64,000 bases of DNA from Anaerocolumna chitinilytica (GCF_014218355.1 NZ_AP023368.1:2608001-2672000), one strand, 5' to 3'; positions 8,308 to 17,856 are shown, counted from the first letter of the stretch. Made by a program: numbers and translations. Notes: generated by a model from the letters alone, not told the origin.

Positions 8308-10674
8308 GTGGTAAATATGGAAAAACTTTGTTTTAACTGTTTTCATGAAAAGGATAATGAGGGGGTATGCCCATGGTGTGGATATAATAATATTGCCAAT
8401 ACAGTAAAGTTTCCCATGTCTATTAGAGAAGGGAGTGTTCTTAACGGTCAGTATATTGTAGGGCGAGTGCTGGGACAGGGAGGTTTTGGAATTACTTATC
8501 TTGCGCTGGATTACCAGCTGGAGCTTAAGGTAGCTATTAAGGAATATCTGCCTGACGGTATGGCAGTGCGACTTCCTGGAACAACGCTTGTTTCTGTTTA
8601 TGAGGGGGAGGGAAAACAGGAAAATTTTAATTATGGAGCCGACCGTTTTCTGGACGAAGCCAGGGTTCTTGCAAAATTTATCGGACACAAAAACATTGTA
8701 AGCGTAAAAAGTTATTTTAGGGAAAATAATACAGCTTACTTTGTTATGGATTATATCGAAGGAATTAATTTTAAGAACTATATAAAAAACCAGGGAGGGA
8801 AAATCTCTTATGATGATGCCCTTAGAATTCTTCTTCCCGTTATGGAAGCTCTGGCTGATGTTCATAAAGAAGGAGTTATTCACCGGGATGTTACTCCTGA
8901 TAACATATATATTTCAAAAAATAATGAAATCAAACTTTTGGATTTTGGATCTGCCCGATATAGCCTTGGCGATAAAAGCAGATGTTTGGATGTGATCTTA
9001 AAAGCCGGATATGCGCCGAAGGAACAGTATATTAGAAAAGGAAAGCAAGGACCTTTTACGGATATCTATTCTCTGGCAGTTTGTTTTTATGCAAGTATTA
9101 CCGGATATCTTCCGCCGGAAGCCTTGGAGCGTATTGAGAATGACGAAATCATACCCATAGCTACAAGAGGTATTCATATACCTTATTATATGGAAAATGC
9201 CATTATGAAGGGATTGGAAGTAAATGCGCAGGACCGGTTCCAATCCATGGAGGAATTCAAAGCGGCTTTAATGACTGAACCAGGGTCAATTCCGAATTCT
9301 GACCCAATTCCTAATCAAATAACATTATCCAATACTGAATCAATTCCCAATCTGGTACCAGAACTTAATCGGATATCAGGTCCCCTCACGATATCTGCAC
9401 CGGTATCAGAGGCTGTGGCGGAGCCGGTTATATCAGAATGGAAGAAAGCACCCGGATCATATTGGGAGTCTGTATCAAAAAATTTCTATTTGACAACAGG
9501 CATGACAACACAGGAGAAGGAGACTTCTACAGAAAATATACACGAATCTGTTACCTGTCATGGAAAGGATTCCGTTTCTTCCGGAAGATTTAGTGTAAAG
9601 GAAGAGATTAAGAACACCATTACGGAAGACAGTGCTGTAAAAAAAGAGCATGAGAAAACAGCTGTGAAAACTTCAAAGAGTATTTTAAAGGATAAGAGAG
9701 TTTTGGCTCTAATGTCCCTAGCAAGTATTCTGCTGTTATTTATTATGGCAGGGGGGATTTATCTCATATATGGCAGCCACAATAGCAAAAACATAAATTC
9801 TGGCATTTCTGTTATGGGAGGTGCTAATGTTGTTGTACAGGATACGCCAAAGCCCACAAACACTGTGGGGCCCAGAGAAGCGGTTTCCGATTTGCCTACG
9901 GATAGCGGGAAAGCTCAGCTGATATCGGTTACAGTAGTAATTGGTCCCGACCTTAAGGATTTTAGCGGTACATTTCCAAAGCTGTCCGGTATTGAAAAGG
10001 TTTCTGTTAGTCTGGAACAGGCGGATAAAGAGGATGATTTTATAGAGTTGACAGAAAAAAACTGCCAGTCAAAAGTAAAAAGCATCAGTTTCGGATATTT
10101 TGACCAGACGGATTTGGATCAGGTAAAAACGGAGGGAGCAACTGTTAAAGCTTCTGAGCTTTTAGAAAATACCTATTATGTGATTGTTGGAGTAGAGGAA
10201 AGCATCGCATCCAAGATTATTTCAAGCTTTAAGCCAACGGAAGAAACCGCTGCAAAAGCTGTTAAAGAGGCCGCTGCCAAAGCTGCTAAGAAAGAAGCTG
10301 CTTCAAAGAAAGCCGCTGCCAAAGAAGCCGCTGCGAAAGAAGCTGCTGTAAAAGAGGCTGCTGCAAAGAAAGCCGCTGCCAAAGAAGCTGCTGCCAAAGA
10401 AGCTGCCGCGAAAGAGGCTGCTGCAAAGAAAGCTGCTGCAAAGAAAGCTGCTGACAAGGCTGCTGCTACAAAAAAAGCTGCCGAAGCCGAAGCGGGTAAA
10501 TGCAAGTATTGCCATGGGACAGGAAGAATAAACTGCACCTGGTGTGACGGAACCGGAGAATGTATCACTCCCCACTGGAGCAATGATGGAAAGGAATATA
10601 TTCTTGCCGGAAATCCATGTCCTAAGACCATCACATGTCCGGCATGCAAAGGGACTGGAAAGAAAACCAAATAA
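8308..10674 (+). CDS. Transmembrane Ser/Thr protein kinase with zinc ribbon, Lys/Ala helix and DnaJ-type zinc motifs
   Basis: A 788-residue paralogue of the kinase at 3627: the zinc ribbon (C8, C11, C21, C24) and kinase domain (K78, HRD 192-194, DFG 212-214) are very similar. After a Ser/Pro-rich linker and one membrane helix (about 463-487) it diverges. A short domain like the one before the discoidin part of its paralogue is followed by about 80 residues of Lys/Ala/Glu repeats (KEAAAK type, near 645-728) and a C-terminal zinc module with CKYCHGTG, CTWCDGTG and CPACKGTG motifs, like the DnaJ central domain. By topology this tail is outside, which is odd for such zinc motifs. I take GTG 8308 as start because it aligns with the paralogue and has GGAGAG 8 nt upstream. 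Confidence 0.85.
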   Translation: MVNMEKLCFNCFHEKDNEGVCPWCGYNNIANTVKFPMSIREGSVLNGQYIVGRVLGQGGFGITYLALDYQLELKVAIKEYLPDGMAVRLPGTTLVSVYEGEGKQENFNYGADRFLDEARVLAKFIGHKNIVSVKSYFRENNTAYFVMDYIEGINFKNYIKNQGGKISYDDALRILLPVMEALADVHKEGVIHRDVTPDNIYISKNNEIKLLDFGSARYSLGDKSRCLDVILKAGYAPKEQYIRKGKQGPFTDIYSLAVCFYASITGYLPPEALERIENDEIIPIATRGIHIPYYMENAIMKGLEVNAQDRFQSMEEFKAALMTEPGSIPNSDPIPNQITLSNTESIPNLVPELNRISGPLTISAPVSEAVAEPVISEWKKAPGSYWESVSKNFYLTTGMTTQEKETSTENIHESVTCHGKDSVSSGRFSVKEEIKNTITEDSAVKKEHEKTAVKTSKSILKDKRVLALMSLASILLLFIMAGGIYLIYGSHNSKNINSGISVMGGANVVVQDTPKPTNTVGPREAVSDLPTDSGKAQLISVTVVIGPDLKDFSGTFPKLSGIEKVSVSLEQADKEDDFIELTEKNCQSKVKSISFGYFDQTDLDQVKTEGATVKASELLENTYYVIVGVEESIASKIISSFKPTEETAAKAVKEAAAKAAKKEAASKKAAAKEAAAKEAAVKEAAAKKAAAKEAAAKEAAAKEAAAKKAAAKKAADKAAATKKAAEAEAGKCKYCHGTGRINCTWCDGTGECITPHWSNDGKEYILAGNPCPKTITCPACKGTGKKTK

Positions 10675-10696
10675 AGCTGAAAAGAGGAGGTTCACT

Positions 10697-11386
10697 ATGT
10701 CAGTCGTTGAATGTGGAAGAGGACATTTATATGACAACAATATTTATACCACATGTCCTTATTGTAACAGCAGTAATCAGACTGTTAATTTCGGAGGAGT
10801 TTCCGTGGGATGGGAAAATAAGACTATGCCTGTCTCTGACGGATACGGCCCCCAACAAAACCAGTACAATTCCATATCGGTCATACCGGAGTTAAACGGG
10901 GGAATTTCTGTATTAAATGAAGGAAAGACACTGCCCCCCAGGGACTATGTGAAAGAAAGAAAAGTAGACGATGACAATAAAACCATAGGCATTATGAAAG
11001 AAAAGCTGGGTATTGATCCTGTGGTAGGCTGGCTGGTCTGCATCGAAGGTAAGGATGTGGGAAAAGATTATAAAATCAGGGGTCAGATTAATACTATTGG
11101 CAGGAGTGAGAAAATGGATATTTGTATTAAAAATGACAACACCATTTCTTATGAAAACCACGCCAGACTTAGTTACAGTGAACGACACCACAGATTTAAT
11201 TTAATACCTGCGGAAGGCAGGAATGTCATCTACCTAAACGATGAAGAAATCTTTACACCAACACTTCTTAATACCTATGATGTTATTGATTTTGGAGAAA
11301 CCAAATTGATGTTTATACCCTTTTGCAGTGAAAGGTTTGACTGGAATTCAAAAAAAGCAGGTGATAACGGTAATGTTTCTGTTTAA
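10697..11386 (+). CDS. FHA-domain protein with N-terminal zinc-binding motif
   Basis: A 229-residue soluble protein. It starts with a CGRGHLYDNN stretch followed by CPYC, a small zinc ribbon like that of the kinases. A polar linker (25-105) follows, then an FHA domain at about 115-215 (TIGRSEKMDICI, SYENHARLSY). The GNVIYLNDEEI part takes the place of the usual NGT loop. An ATG at 10697 with GAGGAGG 6 nt upstream sets the start; longer reading frames run back into the kinase gene. It probably serves as a cytosolic adaptor for phosphorylated partners; no catalytic domain is seen. Its end overlaps the PP2C gene. Confidence 0.82.
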   Translation: MSVVECGRGHLYDNNIYTTCPYCNSSNQTVNFGGVSVGWENKTMPVSDGYGPQQNQYNSISVIPELNGGISVLNEGKTLPPRDYVKERKVDDDNKTIGIMKEKLGIDPVVGWLVCIEGKDVGKDYKIRGQINTIGRSEKMDICIKNDNTISYENHARLSYSERHHRFNLIPAEGRNVIYLNDEEIFTPTLLNTYDVIDFGETKLMFIPFCSERFDWNSKKAGDNGNVSV

Positions 11387-12206
11387 AAAAAGACCCGGAA
11401 GCAGAAAGGTAATAGATGGGGGCAGAACGATAAAGCTGAAGAATGAGAGCGATTCTTTGTCCTACCGTATTGGAAATCTTCAGAGGGTAGGCTCACGCAG
11501 CAGCCAGGAGGATTCCTTTGCATTAGTAAATGCCTTGGATGTAAATGAAATAGCTCAAAATGGCTTTTTTGCTATTGTTGCCGATGGGATGGGTGGAATG
11601 AGGGAGGGGAAACTGGTAAGTGAAGCAGCTGTTGAAGATTTCGTTCAGGCTTTTCACAGTATGGATAAAAACGGTAATATCCCGGAACAGATGGCAGATA
11701 ATGTCCGGCTGGTGAACAAGGCTCTTTACCGGCAGTTTGATGGTGACGGAGGAACAACAGCCGTATGCATTCTGTTGTATCAGGGTAAGGCATTTTGGAC
11801 CAGTGTTGGAGACAGTTCTATCTATTTAAGACGTGATGGAGGCTTATACAGGTTGAACCAGGCTCATACTTACCAGAATGAACTATTTCTGAAAGAGATA
11901 TATAAGGATACCATTGATAAAAAAGCCATAGAGAATAATCCGGACGGAGTTAGGCTCAGTGAATTTTTAGGGAACAGCAGGCTTGATGCTATTGATTATA
12001 ACCGGAAGCCATTGAATCTAAGAAATCAGGATGTAATCCTTTTGTGCTCGGACGGTATTAGCAGCTATCTGGATGAAGCTGTGATAAACAATGCTCTGGT
12101 CCATCCTCCTGAAAAAGCCTGCGAACTGCTGCAGTCAGCCCTGGAAGTCCAGTCTCATAGAAATCAGGATAACTATACCGCTTTGATTATATCATGTTTA
12201 AAATAG
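11373..12206 (+). CDS. PP2C-type Ser/Thr protein phosphatase
   Basis: A 277-residue soluble phosphatase. The PP2C metal-site motifs are visible in order: QEDS, ADGMGGM, GGTTAV, GDSSIY, CSDGI and QDNYTALI. It should reverse the action of the two kinases on a manganese/magnesium centre. The ATG at 11373 overlaps the end of the FHA gene by 14 nt, and the ribosome site (AGGTG, about 10 nt upstream) is weak, so translation is probably coupled. The insert between the GDS motif and the CSDG motif is longer than usual. Confidence 0.86.
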   Translation: MFLFKKRPGSRKVIDGGRTIKLKNESDSLSYRIGNLQRVGSRSSQEDSFALVNALDVNEIAQNGFFAIVADGMGGMREGKLVSEAAVEDFVQAFHSMDKNGNIPEQMADNVRLVNKALYRQFDGDGGTTAVCILLYQGKAFWTSVGDSSIYLRRDGGLYRLNQAHTYQNELFLKEIYKDTIDKKAIENNPDGVRLSEFLGNSRLDAIDYNRKPLNLRNQDVILLCSDGISSYLDEAVINNALVHPPEKACELLQSALEVQSHRNQDNYTALIISCLK

Positions 12207-12242
12207 ACAAACGATCGAAGGAACAGGAAGAAAGGGGTATTT

Positions 12243-13511
12243 ATGAAAAAGAAAATTAAAACGTTCATCACAACGCTGATAATTACTCTTCTTTTTACTA
12301 CAGGGATTGGATCCGCATATGCCAGCAGTTTCAGTCAGTCTACATTGGATGGTGTGGTATATATCATTACAGCAATACCCAATTATGTGGAAGAGAACAA
12401 AGTGTTTTATGCTGCCGGAACCGGCTTCTTTGTTGGGAAAACAGGGGAGAATCCCCAATATATTCTTACAAATTGCCATGTGATTGAGGACTTTCTGGTA
12501 AGCGGGGGTGGGGCAGGACCCGGTAAGCTGGAAATTGCCTATGACAAGGATACCTATGAAGAAGCTTATGTTGTTACTTATAACAAGGAAAAAGATATCG
12601 CTGTCTTAAAACTATCAAAGCCTACGAAAAACAGAAGTGCACTAAAACTAAAAACTGTGGATGAAACTGCTGTAGGAACTCCTGTATTTGCAGTGGGATA
12701 TCCCTACACGTCCGATGGTACTATTAATGCGGTAAATTATTATGGTAAAAATGATGCAACGGTAACAGCGGGAACCATAAGCAGAATGATATTGGAATCC
12801 GGTACCGGCACTCAGCTGCTGCAGATGGATGTAAATATTAACAGCGGGAATTCTGGAGGACCTCTTGTTGATCCCAAAGGGGATGTTCTTGGTATTGACA
12901 GCTACGGCTCCAGCCTGGACGATGATATGAATTATGCAGTCAGCATCGAAGAAGCCATTCCTTTACTAAAAAACAACAATATACCCTATGAAATAGCAAA
13001 AGACTTTAATTTCAATAAATTATTAATTCCTGTTATTGCGGCAGTAATCATCCTGTTTGGTATTATTATTTTAATCATAGCCTTAAGCCGAGGGAAGAAG
13101 AAAAAAATGTACCAGCCGGCTCCAAACATACCTGTTTTAGGCCAGCAGGTGTTTGAAACAAATCAGCAGGTACCAGTAAGACAACCGGCAGTGGCAATCC
13201 TTCGTTTAATGTCGAGCCAGCATTTAGGAAAGTCGGTTACTGTCACTTCCCAGCCTGTCTACATTGGCAGGGATCCTTCTGTATGCCGTATTGTTTACAA
13301 GGAAGGAACACCGGGTGTAAGTTCAAAGCACTGCCAGATTTATTATGACGACAGAAATCAGGTTTTTATCCTGACGGACTTAAAATCTACTTATGGAACT
13401 TTTCTTGCCGGTGGAAAGAAACTGGACCCCAATGTTCCCTATCCTTTAAAAGTCAAGGATTCTTTTTATCTTGGTGAGAAGGATAATCTTATTTATGTAG
13501 ATATGGAATAG
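12243..13511 (+). CDS. HtrA-like membrane protease with cytosolic FHA domain
   Basis: A 422-residue protein. A signal sequence (1-28, ending SAYAS) is followed by a trypsin-like domain (about 30-245) with catalytic triad H79 (LTNCHVIED), D118 (KDIAVLKL) and S204 (NSGNSGGPLV). There is no PDZ domain. A membrane helix at 260-282 ends in RGKKKK, and the C-terminal FHA domain (about 330-420: YIGRDPSVCRIV, SSKHCQI, STYGTF) is therefore inside the cell. This layout would link outside proteolysis to phosphothreonine signals inside. An AAAGGGG site precedes the ATG. Its partner peptide and substrate cannot be read from the sequence. Confidence 0.86.
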   Translation: MKKKIKTFITTLIITLLFTTGIGSAYASSFSQSTLDGVVYIITAIPNYVEENKVFYAAGTGFFVGKTGENPQYILTNCHVIEDFLVSGGGAGPGKLEIAYDKDTYEEAYVVTYNKEKDIAVLKLSKPTKNRSALKLKTVDETAVGTPVFAVGYPYTSDGTINAVNYYGKNDATVTAGTISRMILESGTGTQLLQMDVNINSGNSGGPLVDPKGDVLGIDSYGSSLDDDMNYAVSIEEAIPLLKNNNIPYEIAKDFNFNKLLIPVIAAVIILFGIIILIIALSRGKKKKMYQPAPNIPVLGQQVFETNQQVPVRQPAVAILRLMSSQHLGKSVTVTSQPVYIGRDPSVCRIVYKEGTPGVSSKHCQIYYDDRNQVFILTDLKSTYGTFLAGGKKLDPNVPYPLKVKDSFYLGEKDNLIYVDME

Positions 13512-13550
13512 ACTAACTTTTAATGAAGTATCAGCAGATAGGAGGTGTTT

Positions 13551-14276
13551 ATGAAATTAAGAGTTTTTACCTATACGAATATAGGGGGACAGATAGTAAA
13601 TGAGGACTGTCTCGATTATTATGAAGATGACGATAAAAGTATATTTGTACTGGCAGATGGTTTGGGAAGCCATGGTGACGGAGAGCTTGCCTCCGGTTTT
13701 CTTGTCCGGTCTATCCTTGAAGATTTGAAAAAACTCCCGGAAATTGGGGTAGCAGAGCTAAAGGATGTCTTTTATCACGCCAATAAAGAACTTCACTTAA
13801 AGCGCAGAGAATTGGAAACCCAGGGAATGTTAACGACAGCAGTGGCGCTGGCGGTTTGCCAGGACCGGGCGGTTTGGGGCCATCTGGGAGATTCCAGACT
13901 GTATTACCTTACCGATAATGAAATCGCCATGATAACAAGCGACCATTCCGTAACTTATAAAAAGTACCTTGCCGGAGAAATCAACTACCGAGATATCAAT
14001 ACGGATGAAGACAGGTCCAGTCTTTTGGGAGCTTTCGGGAACATAGAGAGATATCAACCGGAATTTCTTGAAACACCTCAGATTCTAAAAGAAGGAGATG
14101 CATTTTTACTATGTTCTGATGGCTTTTGGGAATTTGTATATAACGAAGAGATATTAATTGATTATCTAAAGGCCTCCTCTCCTAAGGAATGGGCAGATTA
14201 TATGCTTCTGCGGCATATCAAGAGGACTAAGCCTTCAAACGACAATTACTCTCTTATAACGGTTTTTACAGAGTAA
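13551..14276 (+). CDS. PP2C-type protein phosphatase (second copy)
   Basis: A 241-residue phosphatase with PP2C motifs NEDC, LADGLGSHGDG, TTAV, GDSRLYYL, CSDGFWEF and NDNYSLIT. It lacks any membrane or extra domain. GGAGG lies 5 nt upstream of the ATG at 13551; a GTG two codons earlier overlaps that site and is rejected. With the phosphatase at 11373 it makes two phosphatases for two kinases in the same block. The DGLGS form of the second motif is common in PP2C proteins near FHA/VWA genes. Confidence 0.86.
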   Translation: MKLRVFTYTNIGGQIVNEDCLDYYEDDDKSIFVLADGLGSHGDGELASGFLVRSILEDLKKLPEIGVAELKDVFYHANKELHLKRRELETQGMLTTAVALAVCQDRAVWGHLGDSRLYYLTDNEIAMITSDHSVTYKKYLAGEINYRDINTDEDRSSLLGAFGNIERYQPEFLETPQILKEGDAFLLCSDGFWEFVYNEEILIDYLKASSPKEWADYMLLRHIKRTKPSNDNYSLITVFTE

Positions 14277-14307
14277 AACAAATTGGTATACGGAGGAAGA
14301 TACCCAG

Positions 14308-15846
14308 ATGAAAAAAGTGTTACTGATAATATGTATATTGCTTTCGGTGAACCTGTTTATCCATCCTGTTCGGGCAGATCAAGCAGAATTCGGTACCGAC
14401 GTGCGAATTGTCCAGGCATTTGGACAGGATTCTGAACTCTATGCCTATGTCAATATTCCAAAGGAAAAAGAGAATAATTCTTTGACTGTGGATGCTTTAT
14501 TAGACAATACGAAGACCTTTAAGCAGTCAGAGCCTATGGTTAAGACGATAAAAGGTACCATGCCGGTATCCTATCTGTTTATGATAGATATTTCTACGTC
14601 CATGCCAGGTTTTAAGAATAATATAAATACCTTTGTTCAAAGATTTGTGTCCCAGTCAGGAAAGAATTGTTCTTTTGCCTTGGGGTCTTTTGGGGATAAA
14701 TTTGAACTTCTGTGTGACTTTACACACAAAAAAAATAAGCTTGAAGATGCCTTGAATACTCTGCAATATGATGTGAAACAGACGAGTTTATACACTTCCT
14801 TATCCAATGCTATTGATTATTTGGATATGCGAGAGCGTACAGAGGGTGAATTATACAATATTATTTTAATTTCCGACGGTATTGAGGCGGATAAAAATGG
14901 GATTACACAGGGTGAGGTAGTAGAAAAAATAAAATCTTCAGCAGTTCTTGTCCATACCTTTGGATTACCTACAAAAAGTACTGATGATAGTGATAAAAAG
15001 GAATCGGTGGAGGCTCTTAAAATACTGGGAGCATTTGCAAGAACGTCTATGGGTATTCACACAGTTTTAAACTATGACAATAAGATGGAAGCTGAATTAG
15101 CAAATGAAATAATAACATATGTAAATAATCTTTATGAGGTAAGGTTCGATATCAAAGATTATGAAGCAAAGAAAGAAGGAAGTCTATTAAGGCTGATATT
15201 TGCTGCACCCGGCAGTGATGGTACCATATTTGATGCCAGAAAGACTATTCAGATTAGAAAAACGGGTAAGGAAGGCTCCCAGGATGTAACAGTAAGTACA
15301 GCGCCGGTGGCTGGGAACAGTGATTCCAAAGAAGGGAATGACGGATTGGCTAAAGGGAGGACCAGTGTTATTAAGGGGGAGGCGGGAACTAAGGTCTGTC
15401 TGATTCATAAATATCTGAGCTCCTTTTTAGTCGGTTTTCTGGTTATCATCATTATTATAGGAGTCGCAATGTTATTGAGAAAAAGAAGGCGTTCCATTTT
15501 AAAAGAAAAAGGAGTAAAAAGAAGAAGTTTAAAGGAGACCCAAGCATCTGGAGTATATATGAAGGCAGAATTTATTGCCGGGCCGGGCCGGCTGGAATCC
15601 GATGAATTTTATCTCCAAGGCGAGCTTTATATTGGAAGGGATAAAAATTGTACCATAAGAATAAAAAATAAAGATGTATCCAAGAAGAATTCAAGAATAT
15701 ATTTTAAGGATAATGTAGTATATATTGAAGATTTGAATTCTACCAACGGAACCCTAATTAACAATATGAAGATATTTTCAGCCAATAAGCTTCGAAGTGG
15801 GGATGTAATAACAATTGGTTCGATAAGTTTTAATTTGAAGTTTTAG
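14308..15846 (+). CDS. VWA-domain membrane protein with cytosolic FHA domain
   Basis: A 512-residue protein: signal sequence (1-23), outer VWA domain (about 85-265) with metal-dependent adhesion motif D94-x-S96-x-S98 (MIDISTSMP), a membrane helix at about 369-391 followed by RKRRR, and a C-terminal FHA domain (about 430-510: YIGRDKNCTIRI, SKKNSRI, NSTNGTLINN). The VWA domain usually binds a protein ligand through a metal ion, here outside the cell, and the FHA domain could report its state to the kinases. GGAGG precedes the ATG by 11 nt. It sits between the second phosphatase and the secreted protease. Confidence 0.86.
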   Translation: MKKVLLIICILLSVNLFIHPVRADQAEFGTDVRIVQAFGQDSELYAYVNIPKEKENNSLTVDALLDNTKTFKQSEPMVKTIKGTMPVSYLFMIDISTSMPGFKNNINTFVQRFVSQSGKNCSFALGSFGDKFELLCDFTHKKNKLEDALNTLQYDVKQTSLYTSLSNAIDYLDMRERTEGELYNIILISDGIEADKNGITQGEVVEKIKSSAVLVHTFGLPTKSTDDSDKKESVEALKILGAFARTSMGIHTVLNYDNKMEAELANEIITYVNNLYEVRFDIKDYEAKKEGSLLRLIFAAPGSDGTIFDARKTIQIRKTGKEGSQDVTVSTAPVAGNSDSKEGNDGLAKGRTSVIKGEAGTKVCLIHKYLSSFLVGFLVIIIIIGVAMLLRKRRRSILKEKGVKRRSLKETQASGVYMKAEFIAGPGRLESDEFYLQGELYIGRDKNCTIRIKNKDVSKKNSRIYFKDNVVYIEDLNSTNGTLINNMKIFSANKLRSGDVITIGSISFNLKF

Positions 15847-15869
15847 TATTGGGAAAAAGGAGAAAAAGT

Positions 15870-17723
15870 ATGAAAAAGCTAGTAAAAGTAAGTATAGGAA
15901 TCCTATTATCTTTTGTATTAGCTCTGCCATTACCTCTGACTGTACCATTTCAGGGCGTGGGAGTAGCTCCGATTACTGCTATAGCAGCCACGATACCGGC
16001 GGTTAAGGAAAGCAATGTTACCCTGTATGTGGGGTATAAGATTTATCAAATCGAGTTAAAAAACCTTTATGACGATGCTTCCCTGGATTTTAAGTCCGGT
16101 AATAGCAAGGTAGCAAGGGTAAGTAATACAGGAATTATCACACCGGTGAAAAAAGGGAATACGACAGTTACGGTGACCATAAGGAAAGGGGGAAATAAAT
16201 ACACTTCCAAAATTAAGGTAACCGTAGATAACCCTAATATTGAATTGACCTCAAAAACTAGTTCTCTTAATATAGGAGAGACCTTTACTTATAAGGCAAA
16301 GGCTAATGGAGCCATTGGAAGCGTGGAATGGAGTGTATCGGACAACTCTATTGCATCTATAAACAGCAAAAATGGCAAGTTAACGGCAAAAAAGGCGGGA
16401 GAAGTGGAGGTTGTTGCTACGGCGGGAAATATATCTGTATCCTACCCGGTGAAGATCAACAGAGGGATGTTTACGACGGATACAAAGGATATTGTATGTT
16501 CCGACCAGAAAATCATTTATATTACCACCCATGGTATGGACGACGATGATAGCATTATTTTTAATATCAAAAATAAAGATATTCTCAGCTGCAAATGGGG
16601 GAAATTCGATGGAGATGTGATTGCTCTGGTAATCAACCCGAATAAGGTAGGCAGTACTACCATAACTATTAAATCAAAGAATACGGATGAACAGCTTATA
16701 TTAAATGTTAAGGTTGTAAAAGATACCAATGGTCGGACTTCCGATGCTAAGGAACTGTCTGCTAAAGAAATCTATGCAAAATGTGCGCCTGCTACGGTGG
16801 AGCTTCAGATTACAACTTATGACGGTGAAGCAATCGGTTCTGGCTTCTTTATCCGCAGCGGTATTCTGGTAACAAATTATCATGTTATCGAGGGAGCTAA
16901 TAAGATTCAGGTGGAGACCTATGACGGTAAGCTGTATGATGCACAGTATATTCTTGGTTACGATAAAGATTATGATATTGCAATCTTAAGCATTGATGCG
17001 GCTACGGAATATCTTACCTTGAACAAGGGAGACATCTCTGTAGGTGAAACGGTATATGCCCTTGGAAGCCCCAGAGGCTTGACGGGCTCATTATCCCAGG
17101 GCATTGTATCCTCTGCTTCCCGGGTATATAACAATGTAGAATATATTCAAACAACGGCTCCAATATCTGCAGGAAACAGCGGTGGCCCTCTTATCAATGC
17201 ATATGGGGAGGTCATTGGTATCAATGATTTCATCCTATTAGACAGCCAGAATCTGAATTTTGCTTTGAATGTATTCCAAATTTCCAAGGTAAATTTAGAT
17301 ACGACCATAAAAGCTGAAGATTTTTATGCATCAAATAAAACGGCAGAGCCCGCTCGTGTAAACGAGGATAGCTCCAAAAGCAGTTCGACCTACACAGCCC
17401 AGCTGATAGCCGGTAATACAATAGTTTCCGGAAGTTTGTTACAATCAAATATTGTTGATGCATATCATATTAACCTAACCCAGGAAGGAGAGATCGTGGC
17501 CGTATGCCAACCAACTGATAAAGAAAATTTTAATGAACTAAACTTTGTGATAACAGATCTAAGCGGTAACAAAGTAGCGGATTCGACGGCTGCTACCAGT
17601 GACGGATCCCAATATCTTGGACTTAGCAGTACTTTACCGGCAGGAGATTATTACATTTTAGTGTATTCGGACAGTAATTACCTGAACAACCAGTTGGATT
17701 ATATGTTTTATGTGACCTATTAA
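15870..17723 (+). CDS. Secreted trypsin-like protease with Ig-like repeats
   Basis: A 617-residue secreted protein. After a signal sequence (1-40) come two bacterial Ig-like (Big_2) domains at about 46-120 and 124-198 (NSKVARVSNTGIITPVKKG; DNSIASINSKNGKLTAKKAG), a third beta-rich stretch, then a trypsin-like domain (about 295-465) with triad H338 (VTNYHVIEG), D369 (YDIAIL) and S437 (SAGNSGGPL). The end (about 515-617) resembles a pre-peptidase C-terminal (PPC) domain. The ATG at 15870 has AAAGGAG 8 nt upstream; an earlier start at 15849 lacks one. It shares its protease fold with the 12243 gene but has no FHA domain. It is the last gene of the block. Confidence 0.85.
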   Translation: MKKLVKVSIGILLSFVLALPLPLTVPFQGVGVAPITAIAATIPAVKESNVTLYVGYKIYQIELKNLYDDASLDFKSGNSKVARVSNTGIITPVKKGNTTVTVTIRKGGNKYTSKIKVTVDNPNIELTSKTSSLNIGETFTYKAKANGAIGSVEWSVSDNSIASINSKNGKLTAKKAGEVEVVATAGNISVSYPVKINRGMFTTDTKDIVCSDQKIIYITTHGMDDDDSIIFNIKNKDILSCKWGKFDGDVIALVINPNKVGSTTITIKSKNTDEQLILNVKVVKDTNGRTSDAKELSAKEIYAKCAPATVELQITTYDGEAIGSGFFIRSGILVTNYHVIEGANKIQVETYDGKLYDAQYILGYDKDYDIAILSIDAATEYLTLNKGDISVGETVYALGSPRGLTGSLSQGIVSSASRVYNNVEYIQTTAPISAGNSGGPLINAYGEVIGINDFILLDSQNLNFALNVFQISKVNLDTTIKAEDFYASNKTAEPARVNEDSSKSSSTYTAQLIAGNTIVSGSLLQSNIVDAYHINLTQEGEIVAVCQPTDKENFNELNFVITDLSGNKVADSTAATSDGSQYLGLSSTLPAGDYYILVYSDSNYLNNQLDYMFYVTY

Positions 17724-17779
17724 ACCTAATAAAACACTAGCAGATAAACAGCTTCAATAGAAAGTTCAAGTGAATTGGA

Positions 17780-17823
17780 ATACTCAAAGTATGGCCGGAG
17801 GAACTCGGTCATACCTTGAGTAT
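17780..17823. repeat. 18-bp imperfect inverted repeat
   Basis: Arms 17780-17797 and 17806-17823 match in 16 of 18 positions, with the remaining two as possible G-U pairs. There is no T tract after it, so it is not a standard terminator. It may still end or protect the long upstream transcript. Confidence 0.5.
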
Positions 17824-17856
17824 CAGATGAATTAATAAATTCACAAAGTTTAAATA

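Noticed and set aside
10176..10670. Long antisense reading frame, Ala/Ser/Phe-rich, opposite the second kinase tail
   Set aside because: It mirrors the Lys/Ala repeat codons of the kinase gene; low-complexity composition, no ribosome site, no family.
17780..17823. Intrinsic terminator after the kinase block
   Set aside because: The hairpin is good but no T run follows on either strand; kept only as an inverted repeat.
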